Made by a program: the position numbers and the translations under genes
In this document: positions 51,994 through 52,253 of the stretch, piece after piece
Layout of the letters: the number at the start of each line of letters is the position of its first letter
Position numbering within the stretch: position 1 is the first letter of the stretch
Assembly: GCA_024637115.1 (NCBI GenBank)
Contig: JAGXFU010000006.1
Span: forward strand, 1-52,253
DNA from: Actinomycetes bacterium
GTDB lineage: Bacteria > Actinomycetota > Coriobacteriia > Anaerosomatales > JAGXFU01
Reading direction: 5' to 3'
DNA: 52,253 nucleotides
The notes under the pieces: generated by a model
What the model was told of the DNA's origin: nothing
Database searches by the model: none
The model's input: only the letters and a program-made list of their open reading frames with translations

Positions 51994-52253
51994 CTACTTC
52001 AAGATTTTCGTGACACGACCGGAACCGACGGTGCGACCGCCTTCGCGGATAGCGAAGCGGAGGCCTTCTTCCATCGCGATCGGGTTGATGAGTTCTCCCC
52101 GGATCTCGATGTTGTCGCCGGGCATAACCATCTCAGTGCCTTCAGGCAGGTGAGCCACACCGGTGACGTCTGTTGTCCGGAAGTAGAACTGCGGACGATA
52201 GCCGTCAAAGAACGGAGTGTGGCGGCCGCCCTCTTCCTTGGTCAGGATGTAGA
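51994..52253 (-). CDS. tuf: Elongation factor Tu (C-terminal fragment)
   Basis: Only the last 86 residues are in the window; the gene continues past the edge. The reading frame gives [22 protein letters not shown], then [20 protein letters not shown] and the ending [21 protein letters not shown]. These belong to domain 3 of EF-Tu. The gene precedes rpsJ by 40 bases, the common str-S10 arrangement. Confidence 0.97.
   Translation of the reverse strand, partial: YILTKEEGGRHTPFFDGYRPQFYFRTTDVTGVAHLPEGTEMVMPGDNIEIRGELINPIAMEEGLRFAIREGGRTVGSGRVTKILK

Overview
The window is 52 kb of core chromosome from a high-GC bacterium, most likely an actinobacterium and plausibly an anaerobic Coriobacteriia-like lineage. 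This is inferred from gene order, an actinobacterial-type GuaB3 (IMP dehydrogenase paralogue), CWB2 cell-wall proteins and a V-type ATPase in place of any F-type genes in view. Almost every gene lies on the minus strand, so the biological reading order runs from high to low coordinates. The first 26 bases are not genomic: they are a Nextera/Tn5 library adapter, so the contig ends in a truncated guaB3. I see no tRNA or rRNA genes, insertion sequences, prophage or CRISPR.

Region by region, in transcription order. (1) 52253-36353: end of tuf, then the complete S10, spc and alpha ribosomal clusters (rpsJ to rplO, secY, adk, map, infA, rpmJ, rpsM, rpsK, rpsD, rpoA, rplQ), closed by a strong hairpin. 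(2) 36240-32948: ECF transporter energising module (two ATPases and EcfT) with truA. (3) 32785-31951: rplM-rpsI with its own consensus promoter and a terminator. (4) 31865-23451: cell-envelope precursor block of glmM, a Rieske protein, an unknown membrane protein, then glmS preceded by a glmS ribozyme, followed by acpS, nnr, a CBS-domain protein and alr. (5) 23282-14688: nine-gene V-type ATPase operon (H/G-I-K-E-C-F-A-B-D). (6) 14471-14130 on the plus strand: a small unknown helical protein, divergent from (7) 14014-10095: nitroreductase, family-4 uracil-DNA glycosylase, tsaE, tsaB and a RimI-TsaD fusion. (8) 9940-8384: a secreted CWB2 protein. (9) 8232-6026: groES-groEL under a consensus promoter and a CIRCE operator. 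(10) 5865-1: a cysteine-rich protein and a tiny membrane protein, plus-strand LysE-type exporter, GT4 glycosyltransferase and secreted amidase, minus-strand ychF, and truncated guaB3.

The order rplM-rpsI-glmM-glmS-acpS-nnr-alr-tsaE-tsaB-rimI/tsaD-groES-groEL-guaB3 matches the long-range order I know from Mycobacterium and relatives, with the V-ATPase operon inserted between alr and tsaE and surface-protein genes around groESL. The genes join protein synthesis, wall-precursor supply (GlmM, GlmS, Alr), t6A tRNA modification, chaperones and ion pumping. The most notable finds are the glmS ribozyme, the RimI-TsaD fusion, paired CACGTG palindromes ahead of the V-ATPase operon, compact hairpins in several ribosomal-protein spacers, and the unknown cysteine-rich and helical proteins.
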